From: Thalassiosira profunda
Taxonomy: Eukaryota > Bacillariophyta > Thalassiosirophyceae > Thalassiosirales > Thalassiosiraceae
Direction of reading: 5' to 3'
Length of the DNA stretch: 22,195 nucleotides
Assembly (NCBI GenBank): GCA_036939355.1
Contig: JALLAP010000301.1
Location: forward strand, 1 to 22,195
Part shown: positions 1-10,100 of the stretch, one piece after another
Layout: every line of letters starts with the position of its first letter
How positions within the stretch are numbered: the stretch's first letter is position 1
Notes under the pieces: generated by a model
Told to the model about the DNA's origin: nothing
Databases searched by the model: none
Seen by the model: the letters and a program-made list of their open reading frames with translations, nothing else
Position numbers and translations under genes: made by a program

Positions 1-267
1 CCATCGGCGCGGATGGTGGTGCGGCGAGCATCCCTGGAGTATGCGCTGCATGTCGAGGAACGCTGGTATTAGAGAGTGTGCTCGCCTGACAAAGATGAGG
101 AGGAACACGACTGTTGCGCCCTTCAGTCTTCGTTGCGTTGCAGCCCTCCCAAGTCCCCAGGTCGGTCGCAGACGCCGCGGACCGAGGGCTATCAGTACAT
201 AGGCGAGGGCAATGTTGCGCGGACGGCGGCGAGCGAGGTGCCGGCTGTGGAGGGAGCCGCCGCTTAG
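1..267 (+). CDS. 3' end of an unidentified gene, partial
   Basis: Frame 1 is open from the window edge and reads ...MVVRRASLEYALHVEERW, then meets a stop at 70-72. If a donor at 66 (GTATTA, weak) is joined to an acceptor after 143 (TTGCGTTGCAG), the frame continues through 144-267. It then reads ...TPRTEGYQYIGEGNVARTA and ends with a stop in an Ala/Val/Glu-rich tail. A CTGAC branch-point-like sequence lies at 87-91. The splice is phase-consistent, but the donor is poor, so the protein may instead end at 72. I do not recognise the family. The gene runs in the same direction as its right neighbour. Confidence 0.3.
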
Positions 268-445
268 GTGCAGAGGGTGGGAGCAGAAAGTGTTGCGAGT
301 GACATAAAGCATCACTTTGGGCCGGGTTGAACGCCTCTTTCACCACGGACTTTCAACTTTCACCTCCTCCGCCACACTCGCCTGACCTGATGATGGGCCG
401 TCGCCACACAGGTGGCGACGTCAATCAATAGAGAAGAGAATCGCT

Positions 446-1117
446 ATGGGCATCCACGAATACCTCGAGGCACGCGACATATCGCCCGCGGACGTCGGCC
501 CGTTCCTCTTCCTCCACACGCTACTGTCGGCGGCGCTCGTCGGATCGACATGGTGGGCGTGCTACGTAGGACCGAGACAAGCTTCTACCGAGCTGTTCTA
601 CAACGAGCCCATGCCCTCGTCGCTTCTATTGGACTCACTGGTGCGGATACCGGGGGTATCAGAGAGGGCAAAGCTGAGTGCGTGCCGGACGCTGGTGAGA
701 TTTCGACGATGTTATACATACCTCTTCCACTAGACATTGCTTTCGCACACACATAACATCACATCTCATTTTCATGCATCGATGCAGCTGAGCTTGGAAA
801 AGGCATCCCGAAACAGCCGACCGGTCCAATACCTCGAACGGAAGATACCCTCGCTCGATGCAACCCGCCTCTGTGTCTCTTATGCGGAAGCAAAGTTTGG
901 ACGACTGTTCCTCAAACCACTCACCGTGCCGGGGCGGATCTGGCTGTCATGGAAAGGCGCCAAAGCTTGGAAGCAGATGAAGAGTGGCTTGAGAGACGAT
1001 GCACGTGGAATCGAAAGAATAGATGCAAGAGCAACGGCAATTGGAGTAAAGAGCAACGCGATATTTCGTCGCGAACGCAGAGCAATCCGTCCGAATCTGG
1101 CAACAACAATCCGGTGA
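446..1117 (+). CDS. Hypothetical protein, possibly DUF1279/FAM210-like, two exons
   Basis: Two exons, 446-694 and 788-1117, join in phase 0. The donor is CTG|GTGAGA and the acceptor GATGCAG|CTG, with a 93-bp intron. The product is about 192 residues. Residues 18-40 (GPFLFLHTLLSAALVGSTWW) form one hydrophobic segment. The second half holds YAEAKFGRLFLKPLTVPGR followed by IWLSWKGAK, which looks like a second membrane-associated stretch, and the C-terminus is strongly basic. The pairing of an FxxHTxxS segment with a 'KPLTVPGRIWLSWK' segment faintly recalls DUF1279/FAM210 membrane proteins, but I cannot confirm this. The splice is supported because the first-exon frame runs into a stop at 733 while the protein-like second segment lies in another frame. 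The gene converges on the secreted basic protein, with 119 bp between stop codons. Confidence 0.5.
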
Positions 1118-1236
1118 ACAGGTAAACTGCGAGCAATTAAGCGAATGAATTCTTTGCAATTTGCTGCAATCTGTTGCAATAATTCTATCTTTACGTGCAG
1201 TGCGTGGATCGATCTACGATACCCCACAACGGTCCT

Positions 1237-1901
1237 TCAATTTATCAGCTTCCTCGCCTTGCCGTTGCCGTGCGACGCCGCCTTCAGCTTCTTCTCCATC
1301 TTCTCGTGTTCGGACAGCGGATCGTGCGCCTTTTCCGCCTTGCCATGATGGCGCTTTCTAGGCCCATCAGTAGGGCCCGTGCCGCCGGATGTGGTGGGCT
1401 GGGTGCCACTCGCGGCCTTGCCGTGCCTCCGCCTCCTGCCAGATTTCTCCTTCCGGCCACCGCCCTTCTTCTTGTGACTGCCACCTCGCCCTTTCCGCTT
1501 CTTCTTTCCGTCCTCTTCGTGCTCCATGTGTTCCATATCGTGTTCGACATCGCCCATTAGATGCTCGACTTCTGCCGCCATCTCGGCAATTGCAGGCTCC
1601 ATCCCATTCAACGCCCCGACCGCCTTCTCCAGCTTCTTCTCCTGTTTCTCCGCGTTCTCGCCAGTGACGCCAAGATCCCGCTCTCTCCCAACGAGCTGCC
1701 GGCGGAATCTGTCCTGGTTCTGTTGGGAGTGGCAGGTGCGATGAACACGTTAGAGGCGACGGCTAGGTTGCTATGGAGACGCTGGGGTATCCTGGGGTAT
1801 CCTAGAGGCTCTGCGAGCAAACACTAACTCACATCATTCTCGACAGCCTGGGCGGCGCCGACCGCGGCCAGCGCCAGCAGAAATGCGGCGATGTGCTTCA
1901 T
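1237..1901 (-). CDS. Secreted polycationic, His/Met/Glu-rich protein, two exons
   Basis: Exon 1 (1901-1833) encodes exactly 23 residues, MKHIAAFLLALAAVGAAQA plus VEND, a clear signal peptide with an AQA cleavage site. A GTGAGT donor and a CCAACAG acceptor remove intron 1720-1832, and exon 2 (1719-1237) continues in phase 0 to a 183-residue product. Residues 44-75 are a charged helical segment. Residues 75-93 are His/Glu/Met-rich (EHLMGDVEHDMEHMEHEED), a plausible metal-binding stretch. From 95 to the end the chain is dominated by Lys, Arg, Gly, His and Ser, with runs such as GKKKRKGRGGSHKKKGGG. No domain family is recognised. Secreted polycations in silicifying or calcifying algae can bind cell-wall polymers or minerals, so a silaffin-like or wall-matrix role is possible, but that is inference. 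It diverges from the DUF4954-like gene. Confidence 0.75.
1782..1805. repeat. Short tandem direct repeat inside an intron
   Basis: The unit TGGGGTATCC occurs twice back to back in the intron of the secreted basic protein gene. It has no apparent coding role. Confidence 0.6.
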
Positions 1902-2388
1902 TGTGCGAAGAGGATATCAATAGTATCAGTTGATCGTTCGATGCCCGCTTGCTTTTGGTTGCAGTGGTGAAAAGTGAGGTGCGATATGAGCATGGGATGT
2001 GCACAAGATGCACAACATGTGTGTGTGAGCAGCGGATCCTCCTCCTCTCATCTTTGCCAGGTTGCTGTGATTCATCCGGGGTGCGCCAAGGAAAATTTGA
2101 CCGCTGGTTAAGGATGGGATGGCGGGGAGGGGGGTCGGGAGCGCCGATTTTGTGAGTTGAAAAAAGTTGCTGCTCGTAAGGTAGGTACTAATTCCTACGC
2201 AGTCGGTATCCTTTTAGCGGCTAACTCGAGAGACCAGCCCCCCTCCGGCGCGCCGCCTCTCACAATCCTGCCTGCTAGAGGTCAGAGTGGCCCGCCTCTT
2301 CCCAACCCCAACATCCTCCACGGCCGCCACACTACCGCGCGGCGGGTCCGCCATCCAGCACCTCTCGCATCCGAAGTAGGCTTCGAAG
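1902..2388. promoter_or_regulatory. Divergent intergenic region (487 bp)
   Basis: This stretch separates the start codons of the secreted basic protein (-) and the DUF4954-like protein (+), so it must hold both promoters. It contains a G-rich tract around 2113-2146 and a TAGGTACTA motif near 2182 of a type that recurs in other intergenic parts of the window. I see no convincing TATA box and no RNA gene. Confidence 0.4.
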
Positions 2389-4726
2389 ATGAGCGACGTC
2401 CTCGCCCCCTTCCACCAAAGCCGCGCGGCGCGGCACGCCTACCTCGCCCGCACGCAGGCTCTCCTGTCCGCCCTCGATGCCGCCCAGGATGCGACGGTCG
2501 TCGCGCTGCCCAACCTCGAAACGGGCAACGAGCGCCGGCCGACGTCCACGTACGTCATTCGGCCGTTGTCGGGGAAGGAGCGCGCGACGCTGTTGGGAGA
2601 GTGCAACTGTCGCTTGGCGGACGACAAGACGGCGATCAAAGCGATGTACCGCGTGGCCGGCAACGGCGAGGGCAGTACTATGGCCAACTGGGATCTTTCC
2701 AGCTCGCTCAAATCGCAGGTGCGGAGCACCACCTTCGGCGGGAAAGTGCTCCTCGGTATCCTGTTGGATGGGCCTGATGCCGTCAAAGACTCGGTGCCAA
2801 GCAGTCTGAGCAAATTGGTGGGCGTGAGCAACAATGGGTTGATTCAGAACTGCATCTTGGAGCCGGGGTGCTCGGTGCACAAGAACTCCGAGGTGGCCAA
2901 TTCGCATGTGATGAAGTACGCCGCGGTGATTGGCTGTGGCACCGTTTCTTGCTCGGAGGAGGCGGCGGCAAAGAGCAAGAAGAAGTTCAACTTCGACATG
3001 GCCGAGGGATCGATGGACGTGGAGGTCGGTCCGGAAGCGGGTGGAGGCAGGGTGGTCAATGCGAAAGTGGAAAGGTGCGTTTACCTTTGTGCGTTGTCTT
3101 TTTGTACGATGTAGGTATGCTTTGCACTCACATCTCATGTCACGCAACGTCGAACTCTCTGTCTATAGCACGATGGTGGACGTCTGCCGCGATCTCAATA
3201 TGGATTCCAACGGTGGCACCGTCGCCCCGCTTGTTTCCTTCGCCCAGTCCAACGTCGCATCACCGGCAATGAACCTACTGTGCCCCCATTCCTCCATCAT
3301 CCACACCCCGAAAGCTAGCCACGTCCATCTGCTACCACATTCGACGGTCGATTCCGCCACCTCTGTTACGTCGGCGCTGCTGCTTCCGAACGCTGCAATC
3401 AAGGACGGATCCACCGTCTCTCACGCGCTGCTCCAGTGGGACTCCACTATCACCTCCCAATCGGACGCGCACCACGTCTTTCTCATGGAACGGTCAGAGG
3501 TGGGGCCACACAGCTTCACCGCCAATGCCATCTACGGCCCAGACTCGCACGTGAGCGGTGGCGAGGTGCACTGCACGATCTTCGGGCCGAATGCCAACTC
3601 TCACCACCAGAGCTTGCTTATTGGCATTCTGTGGCCGTTGGGACGAGGGAATGTGGGCTACGGAAGCAATGTCGGAAGCAACCACACTGGACGGATCCCG
3701 GACCAGGAAACGAGCGTCGGCGAGGGCACCTTCTGGGGACTGGGCAGCGTCATCAAGTTTCCTGTGGATCTCACCTCGGCGCCCTACTCCATCGTGGCGG
3801 CCGGAGTCCAGCTGCCTCCGCAGCGCATCACCCTCCCGTTCTCGCTGATTACGGACGGTCCCGGCGGGATGAACCAGCTGACGCCAGGTTGGCTGCTCCA
3901 GTACAGTCCGTACACGATCGCGCGGAGCGAGGTGAAGTTCGCCAACCGGAGGAAGGCGAAGCGGCACGATTTCTACACGGGATGGAAGATACTGCGGGCG
4001 GGCATGATGGACTTGCTCGTCGACGCGAGGGATTCGTTGGTGTATGCTGGCAAGAGCCAGTCGGCAGGCGAGGGCGCCAGCTCGAAGAAAGTGGTGTTCA
4101 AGACGGACAAGGCCATACCGGGGCTTGGATCCAATCAGCTGACGGAGAAGGGACGGCAGATTGGCGTGCGGGCGTACACGGACGCCATCCAGCGGTACGC
4201 TTTGCGTGGGCTGTTGGATCGACTGGTTCAGTTTGCAAAGAACGGAGGGCAGGTTTCGTTGAACACTGCTCTGAGACACGTAGAATTGAACGGCATCAGT
4301 GGAGGCGCGCTTGAGGCAGCAGTTGCCACGCCTTCCAAACCCATTGTCAACTGGCCGGTGCTTCCGTGGAACGAGGCGTCCCACACGGATTCCAACGCCG
4401 AATGGAAACACCAGCACTCGATGCTTCTCAAAGAGCTACCGTCCATCCTTCGTGGAGGAAGTTCGAACGACGGCGACGTCCTCTCGCAATTGCTGCAAAA
4501 GTGCATGGCCCTGGAAGACGACCACGCCAAGCGGGTGTACAAGAGCAAGTCCCGCGACGATGCCCGCGGAGGAAGCACCGTCCCGGGGTACAGCGATGTG
4601 CACATCCCCGCAGAAAAGGATTCAGTGGTGCTGGCTGCGAAGGAGGAGTCAGATAAAGTCACCAGCGATGCCCAGCTGGTGAAGGAGGTTCTTGGACTGG
4701 GCAGCATTGTGCGAAGTCGTTTGTAG
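2389..4726 (+). CDS. DUF4954-like left-handed beta-helix protein, two exons
   Basis: Exons 2389-3074 and 3169-4726 join in phase 2 (donor AAAG|GTGCGT, acceptor CTATAG|C) to give 747 residues. The sequence is rich in short hydrophobic hexad-like turns with Gly/Asn, as in left-handed beta-helix acyl- or nucleotidyl-transferase folds. Residues about 361-400 (GEVHCTIFGPNANSHHQSLL, then GNVGYGSNVGSNHTGRIPDQ) and about 453-492 (LPFSLITDGPGG, then SPYTIARSEVKFANRRKAKR) match, from memory, the conserved core of DUF4954 proteins known mainly from Bacteroidetes. Shared features are a GP..xxHHxSxLIA turn, a long Gly/Asn stretch, an FPFS-like step, and WPNRDRRKG-like basic residues before a helical region. 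DUF4954 has no established reaction that I know of. The C-terminal 250 residues are helical and charged and end ...LGLGSIVRSRL. No targeting peptide is evident at MSDVLAPFHQ, so a cytosolic location is likely. Length is close to the roughly 680 residues of the bacterial family. Confidence 0.72.
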
Positions 4727-5017
4727 ATACTTACTCATAGGAGATTAGATGTTGAGGAGGTAGGGTTGCACATGGCTCCAACCTAGCAGGTACCTAACGG
4801 CTAAGTGGTACTTACTCTACGTAGCGACTCCACAAGTTGCTCTCTGTAACGCAGGCCGGGAGCCCCCCACGTTCAGCGCGCTGACCCAACCAAGCCGCGC
4901 CAAACCACGGAGGGAACGGTTCCGGGCGGGAGAGAGATAGGCGGGTGTATAGCGGGGTTGTAATTCAGTGGAGGACCGAGGAGAGGGTTTGTGGCGCTCG
5001 GTGCATGTGCGTTGCAG

Positions 5018-6280
5018 ATGCCAACAATGGCACGAAGCACGATGCGCGAGAAGTTGCAAACGAAGCTGGCGAATGGAAATGGCGTCCCCTCGCCACCCGC
5101 CCCTGCATCAGGGGGGCAGGTCAATAAAATGCTGGTCCTTCTGCTCTTCGTGATGGTGGCGCTCAATATCTATCAGCAAACATCGTCGGCGGGGCTGTAT
5201 GCAACGTCAAACGACGATGAATATTACTATGAAGCGGACGAGGGCAGAGAAGAGGACAGCAGAGTGCACGTAGAGGAGCAGAAGGTGGACGAGGACGAAG
5301 CGGATCGCATAATACGACGGTCTTACGACAGCTCCTACGCCCACATTCTGCCCTGCCGAGAAGGCGTCGACGGCAAGGCGTGCATGGCGAAGACTCTGGA
5401 GTATTTCAACCCCCCGCCGGAGGCGAATATAACCGTGCCGCCAATTCCTTGGTGGTTCCAAACGCTATTGCGCGATGCCCAAAGCAACGGCGTGTACGGG
5501 TTTTGGCACCACTTCTACACAACGCAGCCAGCCTTCAACTTCTGTACGATTGGCAAGGTGGCGACGACAGAGTGGCGGAGGGTGTTTTGCAGGCTCAACG
5601 CCGACGAATGCACGGTCCCGGGATCGTGCGGCAAGAGAAATTGTATTTGGCGAACAAGGAAAGAAATGCCCGAGGGATCACCCTGGGCGGTATTCTTGCG
5701 CGATCCGTTGGAGAGATTGTTATCGGGCTTCCTCGATAAATGCTACAAGCCGAACGTCCGGCGAATCGAGGGGCACTGCGAGCCCAACGTCGTATTCAAT
5801 GCCGGCAAGGATTTGGTGGATCGCAAGGGCAATTTGTATCCATCGTTGACGAAGGGCCTCGAATCACACGACAAGCAGTGGTTTGCAGCCTACGTGGACG
5901 CAATGCCACTGAAATGGAACGTGCACTTTACACCACAGGCTTTGGCCTGCGACCTGTATCGAAAGCTTGACACATATGATTTCGTGGGAAACATGGGCCA
6001 GGACTTTATGTTAGACCTCGAGCGAATGGCAGATCGATACGGCGGGCCACTCCCGGAAATTCTTAACGCGAGCTTCGATTACATGGACAAGGTGAAGACC
6101 GGGAAGAAGAATACCGGACTCGAAGGACGGTTCCACTCGACGCACGCTCCGGCCAAGGTGCAGCAATTCTACACGGCGCAGACAGTGCGGAAGGGGCTGG
6201 AGATTCTATCAATTGATTACGTCACTCTGGGGCTGAAGGTACCGGAGTGGGCACGTCAAATGTTGCGAGACGATTCATAG
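5018..6280 (+). CDS. Golgi-type carbohydrate sulfotransferase, single exon
   Basis: A single open frame of 420 residues from ATG 5018; an upstream in-frame GTG at 4991 is not needed. Topology is type II: a short basic N-tail, a membrane anchor at about residues 38-52 (MLVLLLFVMVALNIY), an acidic stem (about 64-100) and a lumenal catalytic domain. The 5'-phosphosulfate loop of PAPS-dependent sulfotransferases is seen at 176-188 (CTIGKVATTEWRRVF), with Lys180 and the TT pair. The 3'-phosphate site is at 226-237 (FLRDPLERLLSGF), with Arg228 and Ser236. Several Cys residues (CTVPGSCGKRNC and others) suggest lumenal disulfides. Enzymes of this type (Sulfotransfer_2-like) move sulfate from PAPS to sugars of wall or secreted polysaccharides; the acceptor cannot be read from sequence. 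Its stop codon lies 20 bp from that of the convergent secreted Cys-rich gene. Confidence 0.82.
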   Translation: MPTMARSTMREKLQTKLANGNGVPSPPAPASGGQVNKMLVLLLFVMVALNIYQQTSSAGLYATSNDDEYYYEADEGREEDSRVHVEEQKVDEDEADRIIRRSYDSSYAHILPCREGVDGKACMAKTLEYFNPPPEANITVPPIPWWFQTLLRDAQSNGVYGFWHHFYTTQPAFNFCTIGKVATTEWRRVFCRLNADECTVPGSCGKRNCIWRTRKEMPEGSPWAVFLRDPLERLLSGFLDKCYKPNVRRIEGHCEPNVVFNAGKDLVDRKGNLYPSLTKGLESHDKQWFAAYVDAMPLKWNVHFTPQALACDLYRKLDTYDFVGNMGQDFMLDLERMADRYGGPLPEILNASFDYMDKVKTGKKNTGLEGRFHSTHAPAKVQQFYTAQTVRKGLEILSIDYVTLGLKVPEWARQMLRDDS

Positions 6281-6300
6281 ATGGTTTGTTTGCAATACAT

Positions 6301-6924
6301 TTACTCATTCTTCGGGGCCCCGACCACTTTATTGCCATCGACGCGAAGCAACACTCTACTTTTGTCTTCCGGATTGCTCGCACTGCCGATTGGCGGACTC
6401 GCGTAGCAGTCGATGCGATGACCGTTCACATCCCTGTCAGGAACAGACGCACGTATCATCTTGCAGCACTGCCGGACCGTTAAGGGAGTGCCCACATTAC
6501 AATCCCAGGGACCAATATCGTAGCAGTCATCGGCTGTCTTGCACCACTGCCAGGGATAATACACCAAGCCGTCCCCGTTCACCCCAACCACCCCCGTCTC
6601 CTCCACATTCGTCCGGAGCCCCACCTTGTAGTAATTGGGCTGGTCGCGCGTTCGTATTTGATGCACTTCGTAGTTCAGATGGTCTCGGCCCTCGAAGACG
6701 CCGGGGTATTTTTCGACGTCCTTCTGGATCAACTCCTCGCACTTCTGGATGCCCCGGCCCTTGCACTCCTCGAACTCGACGGTGAAGTGCATGAGCTCCC
6801 GTTCGTCCGCCGGCCGGAGTTTCCGGGCGCCCTCGCCTTTCCGTTGGCCCGCCCCCCGCAGCGCGCCGACGGGCAGCGCCAGGGCCGCCGCGACGACAGC
6901 CGCCGTGGCCGTGGTTCTCCGCAT
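6301..6924 (-). CDS. Secreted cysteine-rich protein of unknown function
   Basis: One exon encodes 207 residues from the ATG at 6924. The N-terminus MRRTTATAAVVAAALALPVG followed by ALRG is a signal peptide. The mature part has eight Cys: two near the front (ECKGRGIQKCEEL) and six in the second half, arranged as C-x5-C-x7-C-x10-CC, then one more after VNGHRID. An even number and this spacing suggest four disulfides in a small extracellular or lumenal fold. A Trp/Tyr-rich strand (VYYPWQWC) precedes the Cys cluster. I do not recognise a family. It shares a 194-bp divergent upstream region with the PNPase gene and converges with the sulfotransferase gene, so their 3' untranslated regions almost certainly overlap. 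Confidence 0.75.
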   Translation of the reverse strand: MRRTTATAAVVAAALALPVGALRGAGQRKGEGARKLRPADERELMHFTVEFEECKGRGIQKCEELIQKDVEKYPGVFEGRDHLNYEVHQIRTRDQPNYYKVGLRTNVEETGVVGVNGDGLVYYPWQWCKTADDCYDIGPWDCNVGTPLTVRQCCKMIRASVPDRDVNGHRIDCYASPPIGSASNPEDKSRVLLRVDGNKVVGAPKNE

Positions 6925-7118
6925 GGCTCTGTGTTGCTCTGCAAGTCTGCGTCGGTGAAACTGGAAAATGAGGATGACCCCGAACCATCCCCACTTTTGC
7001 AAGTTTAGGTTAGCCAATAACTCTAATAAGGATCCAAACCACCACAGCCACACAAACACAAACCCAAAGCCTGCCCTCGCCACGCCCGCCACGCGCCTCC
7101 CGCGCCGCGCTGCCGGCG
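6925..7118. promoter_or_regulatory. Short bidirectional upstream region
   Basis: Only 194 bp separate the start codons of the secreted Cys-rich gene (-) and the PNPase gene (+). Both core promoters and both 5' untranslated regions must fit here. The right part is very GC-rich, while the part around 7010-7030 is AT-richer (TTAGCCAATAACTCTAATAAG) and includes a CCAAT sequence. No further element can be defended. Confidence 0.4.
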
Positions 7119-10100
7119 ATGATCCCCTCCCGCGCCGCACGGCTCCGGCCGCCGCGGCCGCAGGCGGTGGCTCCATTTTCTTCGCGCCGCCGCTGGTCCT
7201 CGACAACTCGCGATGGCGATGGGCAGTCATCCGCACAACACGTGCACCGACGACCCATCATCGCAATGGGCGGCCCATCCCGGGCTTTGGGAGTGGCAGG
7301 GAACCCGTTCGACGCCTCTCGCACGGGTTTGGCAACCGCATCCTTCCGTCGGAAGGAAAATTGCAACCCGCGGCGACTCCTGAGCACGGCGAACGAGGAC
7401 GATTTTGATATACCCCCTCTGGACCTGTCGACTCCGTCTCTGTCGATTCCACTGCCGCCCAATTTGCTCAAGGAGAAGGAGAGCCGGGCGAAAGCTGCGG
7501 GTGCTGTTGCAAATGCCAGCTTGGAGACAAATCGGTCTGTTCCTGAAGTGGCGCCGCCAGAGACGGACACCCCCCCTGTCAAGCTGGTAGGCGACACACT
7601 TCCGCTTCCGCCCCCATCCGCAGCATCCACCGCCTCGGCACAAATCCCAGACACGTTCGCACCCATGGACGAAGCTCCAGGCGGATCCTTGAGCTCGGGG
7701 ATAGGAAACATGAAGGGCAGATTGACCGACGGCCGGCTTGCGACCGACCTAAGGGGGGATCTGCGGGGGGCGCTGACGGGCACGGAGCGACCAAAACAAC
7801 CCACCGCAAGTATGACTGCAGCAGAGAGAAAGGAGCACTTCGAGGAACTGAAGAGAAATAACGCCGCGGAATTCGCGACATGGTACCCCTCCCTGACCGC
7901 TGAAGGGCCGCCGCCACTCAGTGGGACCCGTCGCTTGATGGCCATGGCCAAACTGAACAAGGAAATTGCCGAGATGGAGAAGGAGTTCCTATCCAGCGAT
8001 GATGGCGATCTGTGGAAGTTTGGTTCCCGCCTCCATGGGAAGATGCGGGACGTGCACGTGCTGCGCGAGTGCGGGGCGACGCCGAACCAATTCAACAAGA
8101 GAATCCAGACAATTTACAAAAACGCCCAAGGAAAGGCTATGCTGCTTGGGTTGCAGAAAGAATATTATGCCAAGTCTGGCATGGTCGGCGATGATTGGCC
8201 GGGGAATGCATTGGAATCTACGCTTCGGTCAGAGCCTGTTATTTCCTCTTCTGTGAGCCCAAAAGAGGGGGTGGACCCACTAAAACAACCCACCGCAAGT
8301 ATGACCGTAGCTGAGATGAAGGGGCACCTCGAACAGGAGAAGGCACGTTACGCCGCGGATTTCACTACATGGATCACCGCCCTGACCACTGAGGGGCCGC
8401 CGCCACTCAGTGGTACTCGTCGTTTGAAGGCCATGGCCAAACTGAACAAGGACATTGCCGAGATCGAGAAGCAGCACCTCGCTGTCAGTGATAGTGAAGG
8501 GGGGAAGTTGATTCCCCGCCTCCAGAGGAAGATGCAGGGAAAGCGTCTGCTGCGCGAGTGCGGGGTGACGCCTACTCAATACAAGAACTTGCGCAAAAGG
8601 TACAAAGGCGGGCGACGAAAGGCCGTGCTGCTTGAGTTACAGAAACAATATTATGCCCAGTCTGGCATCGTCGACGTCGATTGGCCAGTGAGTGCGTACG
8701 CGAGTTTGGAATCGACGCTTCCGACGGAGCCTGGTTCTTCCTCTGCTGTCCAACCGGCGGTCCCGGTTGCACTGGCCCGACCTCAACCAGTTTCCGCACC
8801 GCGTTTAATGGGGCTGGGGTCCTCCCCCGTTCCCGCCTTCGTGGGAGATTTGATCACCACGCAGGCCGATGGAACGATATTGGGACACGCCGGGAGCACG
8901 AGCGTCCTCGTCACCGTCGTTCTGGATGGCGCCACCCCTTCCACCCCAACAGGGATCATTCCAAGAAAGGAAGAGGGCGGTTTGGAGGTGGACGCGGAGC
9001 AAAAGCCAGCAGCGGCCCAGAAGCTTCTTATGGAGGCCATCGAAAGGGCCGACGCGCAGTCGGGGGCGTCGTTTGTTCCGCTGCAGGTGGAATATCGCGA
9101 GCGATACCACGCCTCGGGCAAGATCCCCGGAAATCGACGCCGGCGGGACAACACAGGCGCGCTGTCCGACAAGGAGGTATTGTCGGCGAGGGTGGTAGAC
9201 CGGACTGTGCGTCCCTGGCTGATGATGGGGTTGGCGTCGCCTTCTTCCGGCGGTGCATTGCCGGAAAACATCGTGGTCAATTGCGAGGTGCAATCGTACG
9301 ACCCGCGGCCCTCCGCTGACGATGCCTCGCTGGACCGGACGCACGCGGATCCGACGGCGCTGGCCATCAACTCTGCGATTGCAGCTCTGTATCAATCGTC
9401 CTACTCCAATCCTCACCCTAGCCTTCCAGTCCCTGCGGAAGCAGCAGCTTGCGTCAAGCTTGCCGTCATGCAGGATGGTGCAGTGGTGTTCGACCCCACG
9501 CAAGAAGAATTGGGCGAGTGCCAGTTCGAGCTCCTCTACGCTGGAACCAAGGCTCGCACCTTGATGCTGGAATTCTCTGCGAACGGGGGCCCGCCATTGA
9601 ACAATGCGGAGCATCCCCAAGATCCAGGCATTGCCGAGGGAAGCGTGACCAGTGCACTGCGTTTGGCGCACGAGGCCATTCTTCCTATCATCGAGAAACA
9701 GGAGGATCTCCGGGAGACATACACACAGGAGGTCGAGTTGATGGCGCAGGAAAAGGACGAGGGCTTGATGACAGACGAGGAGGTGGCCCAGTTGCTTGGA
9801 CTGGACTCGTTTGGAGCAGCGTCAACAGTGAGCGAGGGTCCGTTCGCCGACGTGGATGGCATTGCGATCGTTGACGAGGCGAATGCCTTTGTTTGGTCGA
9901 GGTTGGAGGATGTGGCAATGAAGCTCTTTGGATGCAGTGGTGGGCAATCCAAAAGCCTCGCTTCCGATGACTCGGCTCGCATTCACGAAGGCAGTCTTTT
10001 GTCGAAGAAAGTCCGTGGCCGCAGAGAGAATGTGCTGCAAGCCGAAATCTCGAGATTACTCCGTGAGGAGTTCATGCCAAACGACGAAGGGCTTGCCGGC

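Noticed and set aside
2332..3147. Minus-strand open frame (271 codons) opposite the first exon of the DUF4954-like gene
   Set aside because: Antisense shadow; its composition (Arg, His, Ala) is typical of the complementary strand of GC-rich coding DNA.
3494..4417. Minus-strand open frame (307 codons) opposite the DUF4954-like gene
   Set aside because: It mirrors a strongly conserved + strand protein; the product is Arg/His/Val-rich with no recognisable motif.
4991..5017. Upstream GTG start for the sulfotransferase
   Set aside because: Nuclear genes start at ATG; ATG 5018 gives a normal type II N-terminus before the membrane anchor.
7010..8098. Long minus-strand open frame (362 codons) opposite PNPase exon 1
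   Set aside because: Low-complexity Ser/Arg/Gly/Pro product, no family features; explained by GC-rich codon bias on the opposite strand of a clear gene.
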